From Verrucomicrobiota bacterium (GTDB lineage Bacteria; Verrucomicrobiota; Verrucomicrobiia; Limisphaerales; JACPZS01): a stretch of 34,172 nt of DNA. Shown here one piece after another: positions 1 to 7,989 of this stretch. The first letter of the stretch is position 1, and the number at the start of each line of letters is the position of its first letter. The DNA lies in assembly GCA_016195385.1 (NCBI GenBank), contig JACPZS010000060.1, positions 1-34,172 on the forward strand. The letters are read 5' to 3'. A program made the position numbers and the translations under genes. Below the pieces are notes generated by a model, which saw only the letters and a program-made list of their open reading frames with translations, made no database searches and was not told the DNA's origin.

Positions 1-416
1 AAGCGCGGCTTTGTGCTGACGTTTGCAGGTTCATAATGGCCGGATTACGTGAGGCGGGGTTGCCATCTTTCAAATTTTTTTGCGCCGGAGAGGAAATTCA
101 AGACGGCAGTGGAAGGCGAAGCGACCTGCCGTGTTTAACAAAGTTGCGAATGGAACAGAAATGGCTATTTCAACGTTGAGACCACTTTGATTTGGTGACG
201 AGAATTAGAATCGAAGGGCAGTTGGCCGGGGCTTGATGGTGCCAACTGCCAATGTTTCGCGCAGCGTCGCAGTTGACAGAACATGATAAATTTGCTTTCA
301 ATTATCCGTCTGCACGGCCGCCCCCATGCAAGCCTGTCCAGACGTGAGAACCGCAGCCTGGATCCCATTGGCTGCAATCAATCCCGCTCCAACCGAGACA
401 AACGTTCGTCTTTAAT
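1..416. other. Upstream non-coding stretch
   Basis: No gene can be supported here. Frame 1 is open from base 1 to a TAA at 34-36, which could be the last eleven codons of a gene entering from the left, but that is too short to identify. The rest has no convincing start, RBS or protein-like reading frame. A possible promoter for the pseudopilin lies near 273-302. Confidence 0.4.
273..302 (+). promoter_or_regulatory. Possible sigma70-type promoter for the pseudopilin
   Basis: A perfect TTGACA (273-278) is followed after 18 nt by TTCAAT (297-302), which matches TATAAT at four of six positions. It would give a leader of about 105 nt before the TTG start at 417. Only the -35 box is strong, so this is a weak prediction. 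Confidence 0.25.
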
Positions 417-1268
417 TTGAAATTGAAAGCAAAACTCAAATCAGAAAGCGCTTTTACGCTCATCGAATTGCTGGTCGTCATCGCCATCATAGCGCTGCTG
501 GCGAGCATGCTTTTGCCGGCATTGGCGTCCGCCAAAAGCAAGGCTTACACCATTAAGTGCCTTTCCAACCTCCGCCAATGGGGCATCGGCCTCCACATCT
601 ACGGAACCGATAATGAAGATCGTATTCCGCGCGACGGCACCGACGAGAACGGACAGTACGGCGTGGACACGGGTCGCGCGGTCGGTCCCGGCAGCCCGAA
701 CGACCCGTACGCTTGGTTCAACACTCTCTCGCCGGTCATGGGCGACAAGCCTTTCTCCAATTACTGGAACGCCGCCACCGGCGATTTCAAGCAGGATCTG
801 CCTTTCCCCGGAGGCCCCGGGAAGATGTGGCACTGCGCCGCCGCCAAAAGTTCGCAAACCGATACCTTTCTCAGAAACGGCCAGTTTGGTTTCTTCAGCT
901 ATTCGATGAACCTCGACTTGAAACTGCTTTCCTCCATCCAGAATGGGGTCCAAGGCAACGCTTTCGAGTATCCGAACATGCCCAAACTCGGTGGCATTCC
1001 CCAGACTTCGGCGACCGTCCTTTTGGTGGACACGGCCTTCAGCCCAACTATGGAAACGGAAACCTTCGCGCCAATTCGCAATGGGGTTTTTCCAGCGGCG
1101 CGCAATCAGCGCTTCGCCCAGCGGCATCGTGGCACTGGCGGCAACCTCGTCTTCATTGACGGCCATTCCGCCTTTTACAAACGAAGCTACGTGACTACTC
1201 CCGGTCTCAATCCCGAAGAGAAATTCAATCCCGATGTTGTTTGGAACCCGAATCGCGAGTTGAAATAG
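417..1268 (+). CDS. Prepilin-type N-terminal cleavage/methylation domain protein (pseudopilin)
   Basis: This is a 283-aa exported pseudopilin-like protein. Residues 12-35 hold the class III leader and hydrophobic helix ([20 protein letters not shown]), which a prepilin peptidase would cut between A and F; the usual -1 Gly is Ala here. Such proteins form short pili or type II secretion-like filaments, but in Verrucomicrobia and Planctomycetes they occur in dozens of copies with unproven roles. The C-terminus carries the [15 protein letters not shown] region typical of this expanded family (the H-x-DG type tail). The start is TTG at 417, with a second TTG at 423; neither has a clear Shine-Dalgarno. 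A second family member lies at 32232. The gene stands alone, 245 nt before the kinase start. Confidence 0.85.
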   Translation: MKLKAKLKSESAFTLIELLVVIAIIALLASMLLPALASAKSKAYTIKCLSNLRQWGIGLHIYGTDNEDRIPRDGTDENGQYGVDTGRAVGPGSPNDPYAWFNTLSPVMGDKPFSNYWNAATGDFKQDLPFPGGPGKMWHCAAAKSSQTDTFLRNGQFGFFSYSMNLDLKLLSSIQNGVQGNAFEYPNMPKLGGIPQTSATVLLVDTAFSPTMETETFAPIRNGVFPAARNQRFAQRHRGTGGNLVFIDGHSAFYKRSYVTTPGLNPEEKFNPDVVWNPNRELK

Positions 1269-1512
1269 AAAAGTTTTCGCGGGCCGCTCTTTTCGGGCAC
1301 GGATGATTTGAATGCGCGGCAATTCTTCAAAAGCTGATTGGTGCCCCCCTCCTGCCGGCTGGTAGAAACGTACTTGGATCACCGCTTGGGTTTGGTTATC
1401 TTTTTTCAACCAAATGCCAATGCTCACACCGGGATCATCGCGGCTGTTCCGAAACGCGCGTGATTTTTGCGTGGCGTCGCCCCCCCGGTTTGCGCGTTGC
1501 GAAGGGGCGGAT

Positions 1513-3216
1513 ATGGAGGCGCAGTTTGCCTCGACTACCGAGTTGACGCCACGCGGCTGCTTGCTGCGTGGGAAAATCGCGACAATTTCTCTCGCCGTGT
1601 TTATTTTCACCCTTGACTCCGCGCTGGCACTAAGCCCGCGCCTGGCATTTCCGCAATACGTTCGCCAGGATTGGACGGCGGAAACCGAACTGCCGTACAA
1701 CGACCGCTCCGTTTTCGCCCTGGCGCAAACGCCCGATGGCTATCTCTGGGCCGGGGCAGACAAAGGGTTGCTGCGTTTCGACGGCGTGCGCTTCACCGTT
1801 TTTGATACGAAGGGAGTGTCGGCCATGAAAAGCGATACGAACCGTGTTCTCCATGTTGCGGCGGACGGCAGTCTTTGGAGCGGCACTGTAGGCGGCGGGT
1901 TGCTGCACATTCAGGATGGCAAATTTACTTCCCTGACTCACGAGCAAGGATTGCTGAGCGACGATATTCGTGCCATTGCCGAAGCGCCGGCCGGAACTTT
2001 GTGGATCGGAACGCCACGCGGACTCAATCGCCTGCAAGCCAGTCAGGTCAGCACGGCCGCGATCAAAAACACGCCGCCAGGGACGGGCGTGAGCGCAATC
2101 TGCGCGGCCAAAGAACGTCAATCCATCTGGCTGGGGCTGGTGGACGGCGGACTAATCCGGATGGAAGGAGAACGATTCACCACGGTGATTTCTGGCGGCA
2201 GCGAAGGTGGCCAACCCATCGTCCACTTAATGGAAGCCCGCGATCGCACACTCTGGATTGGTTATCACGATGGCGGTGTTTTTCGCTACTTGAATGGCGC
2301 GCAAAAGCAAGTGATTCCTGCGAGTGGGACGGCAAATGGGTTTATGGATTTCCTGGAAGACAAAGACGGAGTCATCTGGATCTCGGTTTTCAAGAAAGGA
2401 GTACGGCGCTGGTGTGATGGCGCGGAGTGTCCTTTGCAACCGTCGCGCGTTTTTTTTGTGGATCAAGATATTGCTCTGACGGAAGACCGCGAAGGCGGCC
2501 TTTGGTTCGCCGGCAGCAGTGGCAACATGACTCGCCTGTATGAAGGCGCGGTGGTTACTCTCACGACGAGCGAAGGATTGTGCGATGACAACGTCCGCAC
2601 GGTGCTGGCCGGGCGCGATGGCAGTGTCTGGATCGGCACGGAAAAAGGCCTGGCTCATTTTCAAGACGGGCGGATCGACCCGTTCCCTTTGGCCGAGCGA
2701 TTCAGCGACGATTTCGTCCTCTCGCTGGCCGAAGGAATCGACGGCAGCCTCTGGGTAGGCACGCGCAACCACGGTTTGAAACGCATGAAAGACGGCCTTG
2801 TCTTCGCTTACTCGGCCCCGGATCAAATGGGCACCAACGAGGTTCGCGCGCTCAATGTGGCTCGCGATGGGACGATTTGGATCGGCACGCGGCGGAATGG
2901 ATTGAGCCGATTTAACGGCGAACATTTCAGCTGGCTCACGCGCGCCGACGGGCTTGCCAGCGATGAAGTTCGGATTATTCGCGAATCGGCCGACGGCAGT
3001 TTGTGGCTGGGATTGGAGCACGCGGGGCTGACTCGATACAAAGATGGAAAGTTCACCGACTTTGGCCTGCGCGACGGTTTGGGCAAAGACGAGGTGCGCG
3101 CCATTTACGAAGACCGCGAAGGCACGCTATGGATTGGCAACAATGACGGCGGGTTGAGTCGATTCAAGGACACGGTGCCAGGTGTACGGCATCGACGACG
3201 GGATGAAAGCGATTGA
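1513..3216 (+). CDS. Sensor histidine kinase, N-terminal sensor part (two-component regulator propeller), frameshifted
   Basis: This is the periplasmic sensor half of a hybrid-like sensor kinase. The ATG at 1513 is preferred because AAGGGG lies just upstream (about 1502-1507); an upstream ATG at 1414 would add 33 non-conserved residues. A signal peptide or anchor (around residues 18-37, ISLAVFIFTLDSALA) is followed by 'QDWTAETELPYNDRSVFALAQ', the usual start of the propeller. More than ten Reg_prop repeats follow, each with a G-x-LW-(I/V)-G-(T) core (for example DGSVWIGT, EGTLWIGN), forming a beta-propeller presumed to bind an extracellular ligand. The frame ends in about ten unrelated residues after SRFKD at 3216, while homology continues in the +1 frame from about 3182 (VYGIDDGMK). 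The two frames are read here as one gene carrying an extra base, or lacking two, near 3170-3183. Confidence 0.8.
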   Translation: MEAQFASTTELTPRGCLLRGKIATISLAVFIFTLDSALALSPRLAFPQYVRQDWTAETELPYNDRSVFALAQTPDGYLWAGADKGLLRFDGVRFTVFDTKGVSAMKSDTNRVLHVAADGSLWSGTVGGGLLHIQDGKFTSLTHEQGLLSDDIRAIAEAPAGTLWIGTPRGLNRLQASQVSTAAIKNTPPGTGVSAICAAKERQSIWLGLVDGGLIRMEGERFTTVISGGSEGGQPIVHLMEARDRTLWIGYHDGGVFRYLNGAQKQVIPASGTANGFMDFLEDKDGVIWISVFKKGVRRWCDGAECPLQPSRVFFVDQDIALTEDREGGLWFAGSSGNMTRLYEGAVVTLTTSEGLCDDNVRTVLAGRDGSVWIGTEKGLAHFQDGRIDPFPLAERFSDDFVLSLAEGIDGSLWVGTRNHGLKRMKDGLVFAYSAPDQMGTNEVRALNVARDGTIWIGTRRNGLSRFNGEHFSWLTRADGLASDEVRIIRESADGSLWLGLEHAGLTRYKDGKFTDFGLRDGLGKDEVRAIYEDREGTLWIGNNDGGLSRFKDTVPGVRHRRRDESD

Positions 3217-4426
3217 ATGCAATGGCGGCGCGCAACCGGCCGGCTGCGTCACGCACGCCGGGGAGCTCTGGCTGCCCACCACGCGAGGCGTGGCCTACCT
3301 GCGGCCAGATGATACGGCGCGCGCAGTTTCTCCGCCGCTGTCGCGGATCGAAGCAGTGAAGGTCAACCAGCGGGACCTGCAGTCAGCCGGCAAGGTGCCG
3401 CTGCGCGCGGGCCATCATCGCGTGGAATTTTATTTCACGGCAATGACGTTTCAACGCGCTGGGAAAATTCAGTTCCGTTACCAGCTCGAGAATTTGGATC
3501 CCGGCTGGATCGATGCTGGCCCGCGGCGCATGGCCGAATACCCGAATGTGCCTGCCGGTGCGTACCGCTTCCGCGTGCAGGCGGGGACGCCGGAGGGACT
3601 TTGGGAAGAAACCGGGAGCAGCTTCGCTTTGATGCTGCCCGCCCGGTTTTACGAGACGACTTGGTTTTTGGTTTTTTGTGGCGCGGTGCTGGTAGCGGCC
3701 GCGGCGGGCGTGTACCGCTTCCGGATGCGCTTTCTCCGCCAAATTCACCAACTCGAACAGGAACACGCCGTGGATTTGGAACGCGCCCGCATCGCCAAGG
3801 ACATGCACGACGAGTTGGGCACGAACCTGATGCAGATCTCGTTGCTCTGTGCGCGCACTCCCGGCCAGGCGCAGAATCCGGACGAACTCCAAAGACGCTT
3901 CGAAGACATCACAGCTACTGTGCGCGAGGCTTTCCGATCGTTGAGCGTGATCGTCTGGGCGGTGAGTCCCCAGCACGACAAGCTGGAGAGCCTGGTCAAT
4001 TACATCTGCAAATTCGCGGAGAATTATTTGCGCCTGGCCGGGATTCGATGCCGACTGGATTTGCCGGAGAATGTGCCTCCCTTCGCGCTCTCGTTTGCCC
4101 GGCGCCAGCAGTTGTTTCTCTTGATCAAAGAGGGGCTCACGAACATCGTCAAACACGCGCACGCCTCGGAAGTGTGGTTTCGGCTGACTCTTTCCGCCGA
4201 AGAGATTGTGTTTTGCGTCCAGGACAACGGCTGCGGCTTCAACACGGCGCTCAAATCCGAGTTTGGCAACGGACTCAGCAACATGCGCCGACGAGCCGAC
4301 GAAGCCGGCGGACGTCTCGAGATCCATTCCGCGCCGGGACAGGGGACCACGCTCCGTGCGCGCTTGCCTGTTTCGCCGGACATTTTTCCGCCGCCTGACA
4401 ACATCAACGGGAAAGCGAAAGGATAA
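3182..4426 (+). CDS. Sensor histidine kinase, C-terminal part (Y_Y_Y, TM, HisKA_3, HATPase_c)
   Basis: This is the signalling half of the same kinase. Order: last propeller blade (VYGIDDGMK..., ELWLPTTRGVAYL), a Y_Y_Y beta-sandwich (about residues 75-150, with FRYQLENLDPGW and YPNVPAGAYRFRVQA), one membrane helix (about 160-178, WFLVFCGAVLVAAAAGVY), and a HisKA_3 dimerisation domain whose phospho-acceptor is H209 in DMHDELG. The HATPase_c domain has the N box at N321 (EGLTNIVKHAHA), G1 in DNGCGFN and G2 in GNGLSNMRRRA. The apparent GTG start at 3182 overlaps the upstream frame by 35 nt. As a separate protein it would lack a signal sequence, so an independent gene is unlikely. The stop is 1 nt before the response regulator start, so the two form an operon and a cognate pair. 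Confidence 0.82.
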   Translation: MYGIDDGMKAIECNGGAQPAGCVTHAGELWLPTTRGVAYLRPDDTARAVSPPLSRIEAVKVNQRDLQSAGKVPLRAGHHRVEFYFTAMTFQRAGKIQFRYQLENLDPGWIDAGPRRMAEYPNVPAGAYRFRVQAGTPEGLWEETGSSFALMLPARFYETTWFLVFCGAVLVAAAAGVYRFRMRFLRQIHQLEQEHAVDLERARIAKDMHDELGTNLMQISLLCARTPGQAQNPDELQRRFEDITATVREAFRSLSVIVWAVSPQHDKLESLVNYICKFAENYLRLAGIRCRLDLPENVPPFALSFARRQQLFLLIKEGLTNIVKHAHASEVWFRLTLSAEEIVFCVQDNGCGFNTALKSEFGNGLSNMRRRADEAGGRLEIHSAPGQGTTLRARLPVSPDIFPPPDNINGKAKG

Positions 4427-4427
4427 C

Positions 4428-5087
4428 TTGAAATATTCACCCGCTCCGATTCGAGTCGCGATCGTCGAGGATGCTCCGGAAGTGCGCGCCAGCCTGCGCA
4501 TTCTGCTTTCGGGATCGCCGGGATTCGCCTGCATTCAATGCCATTCCAGCGCCGAGGAAGCGATTAAAAAAATCCCGTGTGAACGGCTGGACGTGGTGCT
4601 CATGGATGTCAACCTGCCCGGTCTCAGCGGAATTGAGTGCGTGGCGCGACTGCACGCGCTCGGCATCGATGTGCCGGTCTTGATGCTGACCGTTCACGAC
4701 GACGAGGACGTGATTTTCCCCGCCCTCGAAGCCGGTGCCTGCGGTTATCTGCTCAAGGAAACTCCGCCGGCGGAAATTCTGTTGGCGATCGAACAAGTCC
4801 ATGCGGGCGGCGCGCCGATGTCGAGCGTCATCGCGCGTAAAGTCGTCCAATCCTTCCGCCAGTCAGTTGTCCCGGAACAGGCCGCCGTCCAATTATCCCA
4901 TCGCGAAATCGAGATCTTGAGTTTGCTGGCCAAAGGCTACCGCTATAAGGAAATTAGCGACGTCCTCGAACTTTCCGAACGCACCATCAACTCGCATACC
5001 CGCCGAATCTACGAACGTCTTCATGTGCATTCGCGCATCGCGGCGGTGGCCAAGTTCAAACAGTTGAACAAGGAGCAGCAAGGATAG
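4428..5087 (+). CDS. NarL/FixJ-family response regulator
   Basis: This 219-aa regulator is the likely phosphorylation partner of the kinase just upstream. The receiver domain (about residues 8-125) has acidic residues E14 and D15, the phospho-acceptor D60 in LMDVNLPG, T88 in MLTVHDD and K110 in LLKE. A LuxR-type helix-turn-helix (about 155-212) has the LSHREIEILSLLAKGYRYKEI...TINSHTRRIYERL pattern of this DNA-binding class. The start is a TTG at 4428: it lies 1 nt after the kinase stop and an AAAGGA (4418-4423) precedes it. An upstream in-frame extension back to 4206 lies inside the kinase gene and is not protein-like. Target genes are unknown; the palindrome and direct repeat downstream (5170-5262) are candidate sites only by proximity. 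Confidence 0.9.
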   Translation: MKYSPAPIRVAIVEDAPEVRASLRILLSGSPGFACIQCHSSAEEAIKKIPCERLDVVLMDVNLPGLSGIECVARLHALGIDVPVLMLTVHDDEDVIFPALEAGACGYLLKETPPAEILLAIEQVHAGGAPMSSVIARKVVQSFRQSVVPEQAAVQLSHREIEILSLLAKGYRYKEISDVLELSERTINSHTRRIYERLHVHSRIAAVAKFKQLNKEQQG

Positions 5088-5169
5088 AAAATTTCACGAA
5101 TGTCTTAGGCTTGCTCTGCTTTTTCCCACCTCCAGCGTTCATTACAACACTTGGACGCCGTCCCGTCAG

Positions 5170-5191
5170 ATTACGTACTTATTACGTACTT
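5170..5191. repeat. Tandem direct repeat of an 11-mer
   Basis: ATTACGTACTT occurs twice back to back (5170-5180 and 5181-5191). Each copy holds the self-complementary GTAC core. It could be a protein-binding site, but no function can be shown. Confidence 0.5.
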
Positions 5192-5242
5192 TTAGCTATA
5201 GGCAAGACTTGTGAATCTGATACGATGCGCACATTGCTTTAG

Positions 5243-5262
5243 CCGGTTTGCATGCAAACCGG
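5243..5262. repeat. Perfect 20-bp palindrome
   Basis: CCGGTTTGCATGCAAACCGG is fully self-complementary with no loop. It lies between the response regulator and the terminator-like hairpin. Its perfect dyad symmetry suits a dimeric DNA-binding protein better than a hairpin terminator. Confidence 0.6.
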
Positions 5263-5307
5263 AGTTCGTAAGAATAGGCGCCCAGAGGGTTTGGTGAGGG
5301 GACAGTG

Positions 5308-5341
5308 AAACACGCAGGCGGCCACCTGCGTGTTTTTTCTT
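5308..5341. terminator. Rho-independent terminator between convergent genes
   Basis: An 11-bp stem (5308-5318 with 5325-5335) encloses a 6-nt loop and is followed on the + strand by a T-rich tract (TTTTTTCTTTTT). It lies 220 nt after the response regulator stop and 32 nt past the stop of the convergent HAD gene, so it could serve both. The T-tract favours + strand termination. Confidence 0.75.
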
Positions 5342-5372
5342 TTTGCCGGTCGCTTCTGAAAATCGGCCGTCG

Positions 5373-6251
5373 TCACCATCGCGGTTTCTCGGGCAGGCTG
5401 GCGTTGAAGGCCTGCACGAGTTCAGCTTCATACTCGCCCGCATACTCACCGGCGAAGAAAACCTGCAATGCTTCATCAAAGAACCGTTGCCAGGATTTTT
5501 CCTCGCCGCCGGGAAGGATGGGGTAGAAAAGTGCTCCGTTCGATTTGGCCGCTTTGAAATCTCCCGGCGCGTCTCCAACCATGAGGATTTTGTTCGCCGG
5601 ATATTTTCCCGCCGCCGCAAATTTGAGGTGCTCCGTCTTCGTGCCCATTTCCTGGCCCGCTATGATGCGGACATGCCGCGCGATGTCGTGCTCGGCCCAT
5701 TCGCGTTCCAGCGCGGCCGCCGGTGTCTGCGAAATCACCATCGCGTCGGCCTGCGTGTTTAGCTTCTGGAGGCTTTCGGGCACGAGTGGAAACGGGGGCA
5801 CGCCATGCACCAAATCTTCGATCATCGCATTCACGGCATTCGACCAGGCCAGCACGTTTTCCAAATCGCGATTGCCACCCTGCACTTCTTTCGTGAGGGA
5901 CGAGTTGCTCAACTTCGTCTCGCGCGTCATCCATTCGTCCAGCGGGTCCGGGCTGGGCACGGAGACTTTCCGCGCGATCACCTCGGGGCGCTTCGCCAGC
6001 AGGTCGAGCGCGTTGGAGAGCGCCGGAAAGCGGTTCACGCCGCGCGTCTTGGAATACAGGTTCACGAAATCCCAGACTTCGCGGGCGTACTTGCTGACGG
6101 GCTGGAGGCCGAAATGTTTGATGAACATCGGCGTGAAACATTCCTTGTGCTTGATCTCCATCGAGTCGAAGACGCACCCGTCGGAGTCGATGCCGATGAA
6201 AAACTCCCGCGTCGGTTGAAAATCACGCAATGCTTGTGCTGGATCATTCAT
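5373..6251 (-). CDS. HAD-family hydrolase
   Basis: This 292-aa cytoplasmic protein belongs to the haloacid dehalogenase superfamily of phosphatases. HAD motif I is GIDSDGCVFD, with nucleophile D22 and general acid D24. Motif IV is MVGDAPGDFKAA near residue 220, whose acidic residues bind Mg2+. Between them is a large helical cap (residues 35-160) with a conserved-looking stretch around KTRGVNRFPAL. Motif II appears as VISQTPA (about residue 173), with Ser/Thr as expected. The substrate cannot be inferred. The ATG at 6251 has no strong RBS. It is divergent from the LysM gene, and no operon partner is visible. Confidence 0.8.
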   Translation of the reverse strand: MNDPAQALRDFQPTREFFIGIDSDGCVFDSMEIKHKECFTPMFIKHFGLQPVSKYAREVWDFVNLYSKTRGVNRFPALSNALDLLAKRPEVIARKVSVPSPDPLDEWMTRETKLSNSSLTKEVQGGNRDLENVLAWSNAVNAMIEDLVHGVPPFPLVPESLQKLNTQADAMVISQTPAAALEREWAEHDIARHVRIIAGQEMGTKTEHLKFAAAGKYPANKILMVGDAPGDFKAAKSNGALFYPILPGGEEKSWQRFFDEALQVFFAGEYAGEYEAELVQAFNASLPEKPRW

Positions 6252-6367
6252 AAAAATTCGGCGGCAAAACTAGGCGCTCACGGCGGCATGGGTCAAACAT
6301 GATTTGCGCTACGTGCGCTTGCCTTCTTTGCTTGCGCCGCAGGGCAGGGACTTTTAGTTTTTTTTGC

Positions 6368-7006
6368 ATGAGACAAGTTTTCATTTTGATTGTTGGCATC
6401 TTGTGCCTGCCGCAACTCGCGCCGCTGTTCGCCGCCGAGGAGCGAGAAAGCGCCGCCGCGCTCGCTGCGCGCCAGTCCACGGACGATGAAATCCGCCGGC
6501 TGCGCGGCGACGTGCAAATCCTGGAAGCCGCGAACGCCAATTTGCAAAAGCGCATCAATCAGTTGGCCGACGAATTGCAGCGCATTCGCGAAGAACAGTC
6601 GCGTTCCGTCAGCGGACTCGCCACCAAGGAGGACGTCAACCGCCTGGCCAAAGACGTGCGCGGAGAACTGCGCGACCTTGATTCCAAACGCGTGGCGGAC
6701 AATTCGCGAGTTCTCGAAGCGCTCGAAAAACTTTCCAAGACATCTGTGCCTGCAACATCTGCCAGCGTCCAAAAACACGATTCACCGCCGCCCGACAAAT
6801 CGAAGCCGGACAAAACGCCGCCGACTGAAAAAGGTTATTGGTACGAGATCAAAAAAGGCGACACCTTCGCGGAAATCATTCAAGCCTGTCGCAAACAAGG
6901 CGTGAACGTCACGTCAGCGCAGGTTAAGGAGGCGAACCCGGACATCAACCCCAACAAGATCCGCAGCGGTCAAAAACTGTGGATTCCCGATCCGTCGCTG
7001 AAATAA
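6368..7006 (+). CDS. Secreted coiled-coil protein with C-terminal LysM domain
   Basis: This 212-aa exported protein starts at the ATG at 6368, which puts a signal peptide at the N-terminus (MRQVFILIVGILCLPQLAPLFA, cut before AEER). An in-frame ATG at 6299 would bury it. Residues 25-125 are highly charged and heptad-like (DDEIRRLRGDVQILEAANANLQKR...), predicting a coiled coil. A Pro/Lys-rich linker follows (SPPPDKSKPDKTPP). The LysM domain is at about 160-210 (YEIKKGDTFAEIIQAC...VKEANPDINPNKIRSGQKLWIP) and binds peptidoglycan or other GlcNAc polymers. It is likely a periplasmic protein anchored to the wall. It precedes two small membrane protein genes on the same strand. Confidence 0.85.
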   Translation: MRQVFILIVGILCLPQLAPLFAAEERESAAALAARQSTDDEIRRLRGDVQILEAANANLQKRINQLADELQRIREEQSRSVSGLATKEDVNRLAKDVRGELRDLDSKRVADNSRVLEALEKLSKTSVPATSASVQKHDSPPPDKSKPDKTPPTEKGYWYEIKKGDTFAEIIQACRKQGVNVTSAQVKEANPDINPNKIRSGQKLWIPDPSLK

Positions 7007-7067
7007 TTTCCGGCCGATTGTCCATGCATTTTCTTCCTGTGCTGTTGCCGGTCGAGTTTGCCGCGTG

Positions 7068-7442
7068 ATGAAGATTCTCCGCCGCCTTCACCTTTGGCTG
7101 GGCTGTTTCTTCGCGCCGATGCTTTTGTTTTACGTCGGGACCGGCTGGTATCAAACGCTGACGCTTAACCGCACGAAAATTCCCGGCGAAGCCGAGGGAC
7201 TGGTCGCCAAGTTTCGCGAAGTTCATGTGAACCAGGTTTTTCCCGCTGAATCGGTGATGGGCTATCGCACGTGGATGTACAAGACGGCCGTCGTCTTGAT
7301 GTCCGTTGCTCTCATCGTAACGGTGTTGCTTGGCCTCGTGATGGCCTTCAAGCTGAACCGGAAAAAATGGACCGTCTGGCTCGCGCTGGCGCTGGGCGTG
7401 GCCGTGCCCGTCCTCGCGCTCTGGCTGGGACAGCGTCGCTAA
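7068..7442 (+). CDS. Small membrane protein, PepSY-TM-like
   Basis: This is a 124-aa protein with three likely membrane segments: near residues 8-24 (LHLWLGCFFAPMLLFYVGTGW), 70-90 (AVVLMSVALIVTVLLGLVMAF) and 100-118 (WLALALGVAVPVLALWLG). The opening KILRRLHLWLG resembles the first helix of PepSY-associated TM proteins, but no PepSY domain is visible, so the function is unknown. The start is ATG 7068 or the GTG immediately before it at 7065. It ends 7 nt before the next gene, suggesting co-transcription. Confidence 0.7.
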   Translation: MKILRRLHLWLGCFFAPMLLFYVGTGWYQTLTLNRTKIPGEAEGLVAKFREVHVNQVFPAESVMGYRTWMYKTAVVLMSVALIVTVLLGLVMAFKLNRKKWTVWLALALGVAVPVLALWLGQRR

Positions 7443-7449
7443 CTTCGCC

Positions 7450-7806
7450 ATGATTTGGATGATTTGGTGGATTCGTCTTCTGCTTGTTGCAATCATTCTC
7501 GGCTCACTTGCGCTCTCGCTGGTGACGTTGATTCGTTACCGCATCACGAGCCAGAATCTCGAAGTTCGCTTTCTTGGGCTGTGCTTGCGCCGGTTGCCGT
7601 TGGACGACATTCGTTACATTTCCAAACATCGCTCCGGCTGGGCGGAGTTTTGGTGGAACACACCCTGGCCGGCCAAGCGCGTGCTCGTCATTCGCCGGCG
7701 CAGCGGCTGGCTCAAGAATTTTGTCATCACGCCGCGCAACCGCTACGTTTTCAAAGCCGAACTCAACCGCGCCCGCCAGCAACCCATCGAGGAACGCGAC
7801 GAATAA
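7450..7806 (+). CDS. Small membrane-anchored protein, possible PH-like domain
   Basis: This 118-aa protein has one N-terminal membrane helix (about residues 4-26, WMIWWIRLLLVAIILGSLALSL). The soluble part has alternating beta strands (YRITSQNLEVRFLG...LPLDDIRYI...RVLVIRRRSGWLKNFVITPRNRYVFKAEL), a pattern like the bacterial PH-like domains of the YdbT/DUF304 type. The assignment rests on pattern only. It sits 7 nt downstream of another small membrane protein and is probably in the same transcript, which may end at the hairpin at 7854-7908. Confidence 0.6.
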   Translation: MIWMIWWIRLLLVAIILGSLALSLVTLIRYRITSQNLEVRFLGLCLRRLPLDDIRYISKHRSGWAEFWWNTPWPAKRVLVIRRRSGWLKNFVITPRNRYVFKAELNRARQQPIEERDE

Positions 7807-7853
7807 TCAGCGTGGCGTTCTTCGGCTGATTACTCCATTTTTAGTCGAAGCAA

Positions 7854-7908
7854 AAAGCCAAAACTCAGAAACTCACAAAGCATTTCTGAGTTTTTGAGTT
7901 TCGGCTTT
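7854..7908 (+). terminator. Long 22-bp hairpin, possible terminator
   Basis: Arms 7854-7875 and 7887-7908 pair over 22 positions with only one G-U pair and one mismatch, around an 11-nt loop. It lies 48 nt after the preceding stop codon. The T-run is inside the right arm rather than after it, so this is not a textbook terminator. The arm also has a heptamer-like rhythm (AAAACTC/AGAAACTC). Confidence 0.5.
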
Positions 7909-7989
7909 ATCTCATCTGAAGCGAACCGCAGTGAGTGTTTGTTCCGGATTTCATTGCCCGCCAACGCCGATCTTCGTTATCACTTTCGC

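Noticed and set aside
1..36. A partial gene tail at the left edge
   Set aside because: Only eleven codons are visible, which cannot be identified or distinguished from chance.
441..1700. A 419-codon frame on the - strand across the pseudopilin and kinase start
   Set aside because: It shadows the pseudopilin, whose [10 protein letters not shown] motif is unambiguous on the + strand.
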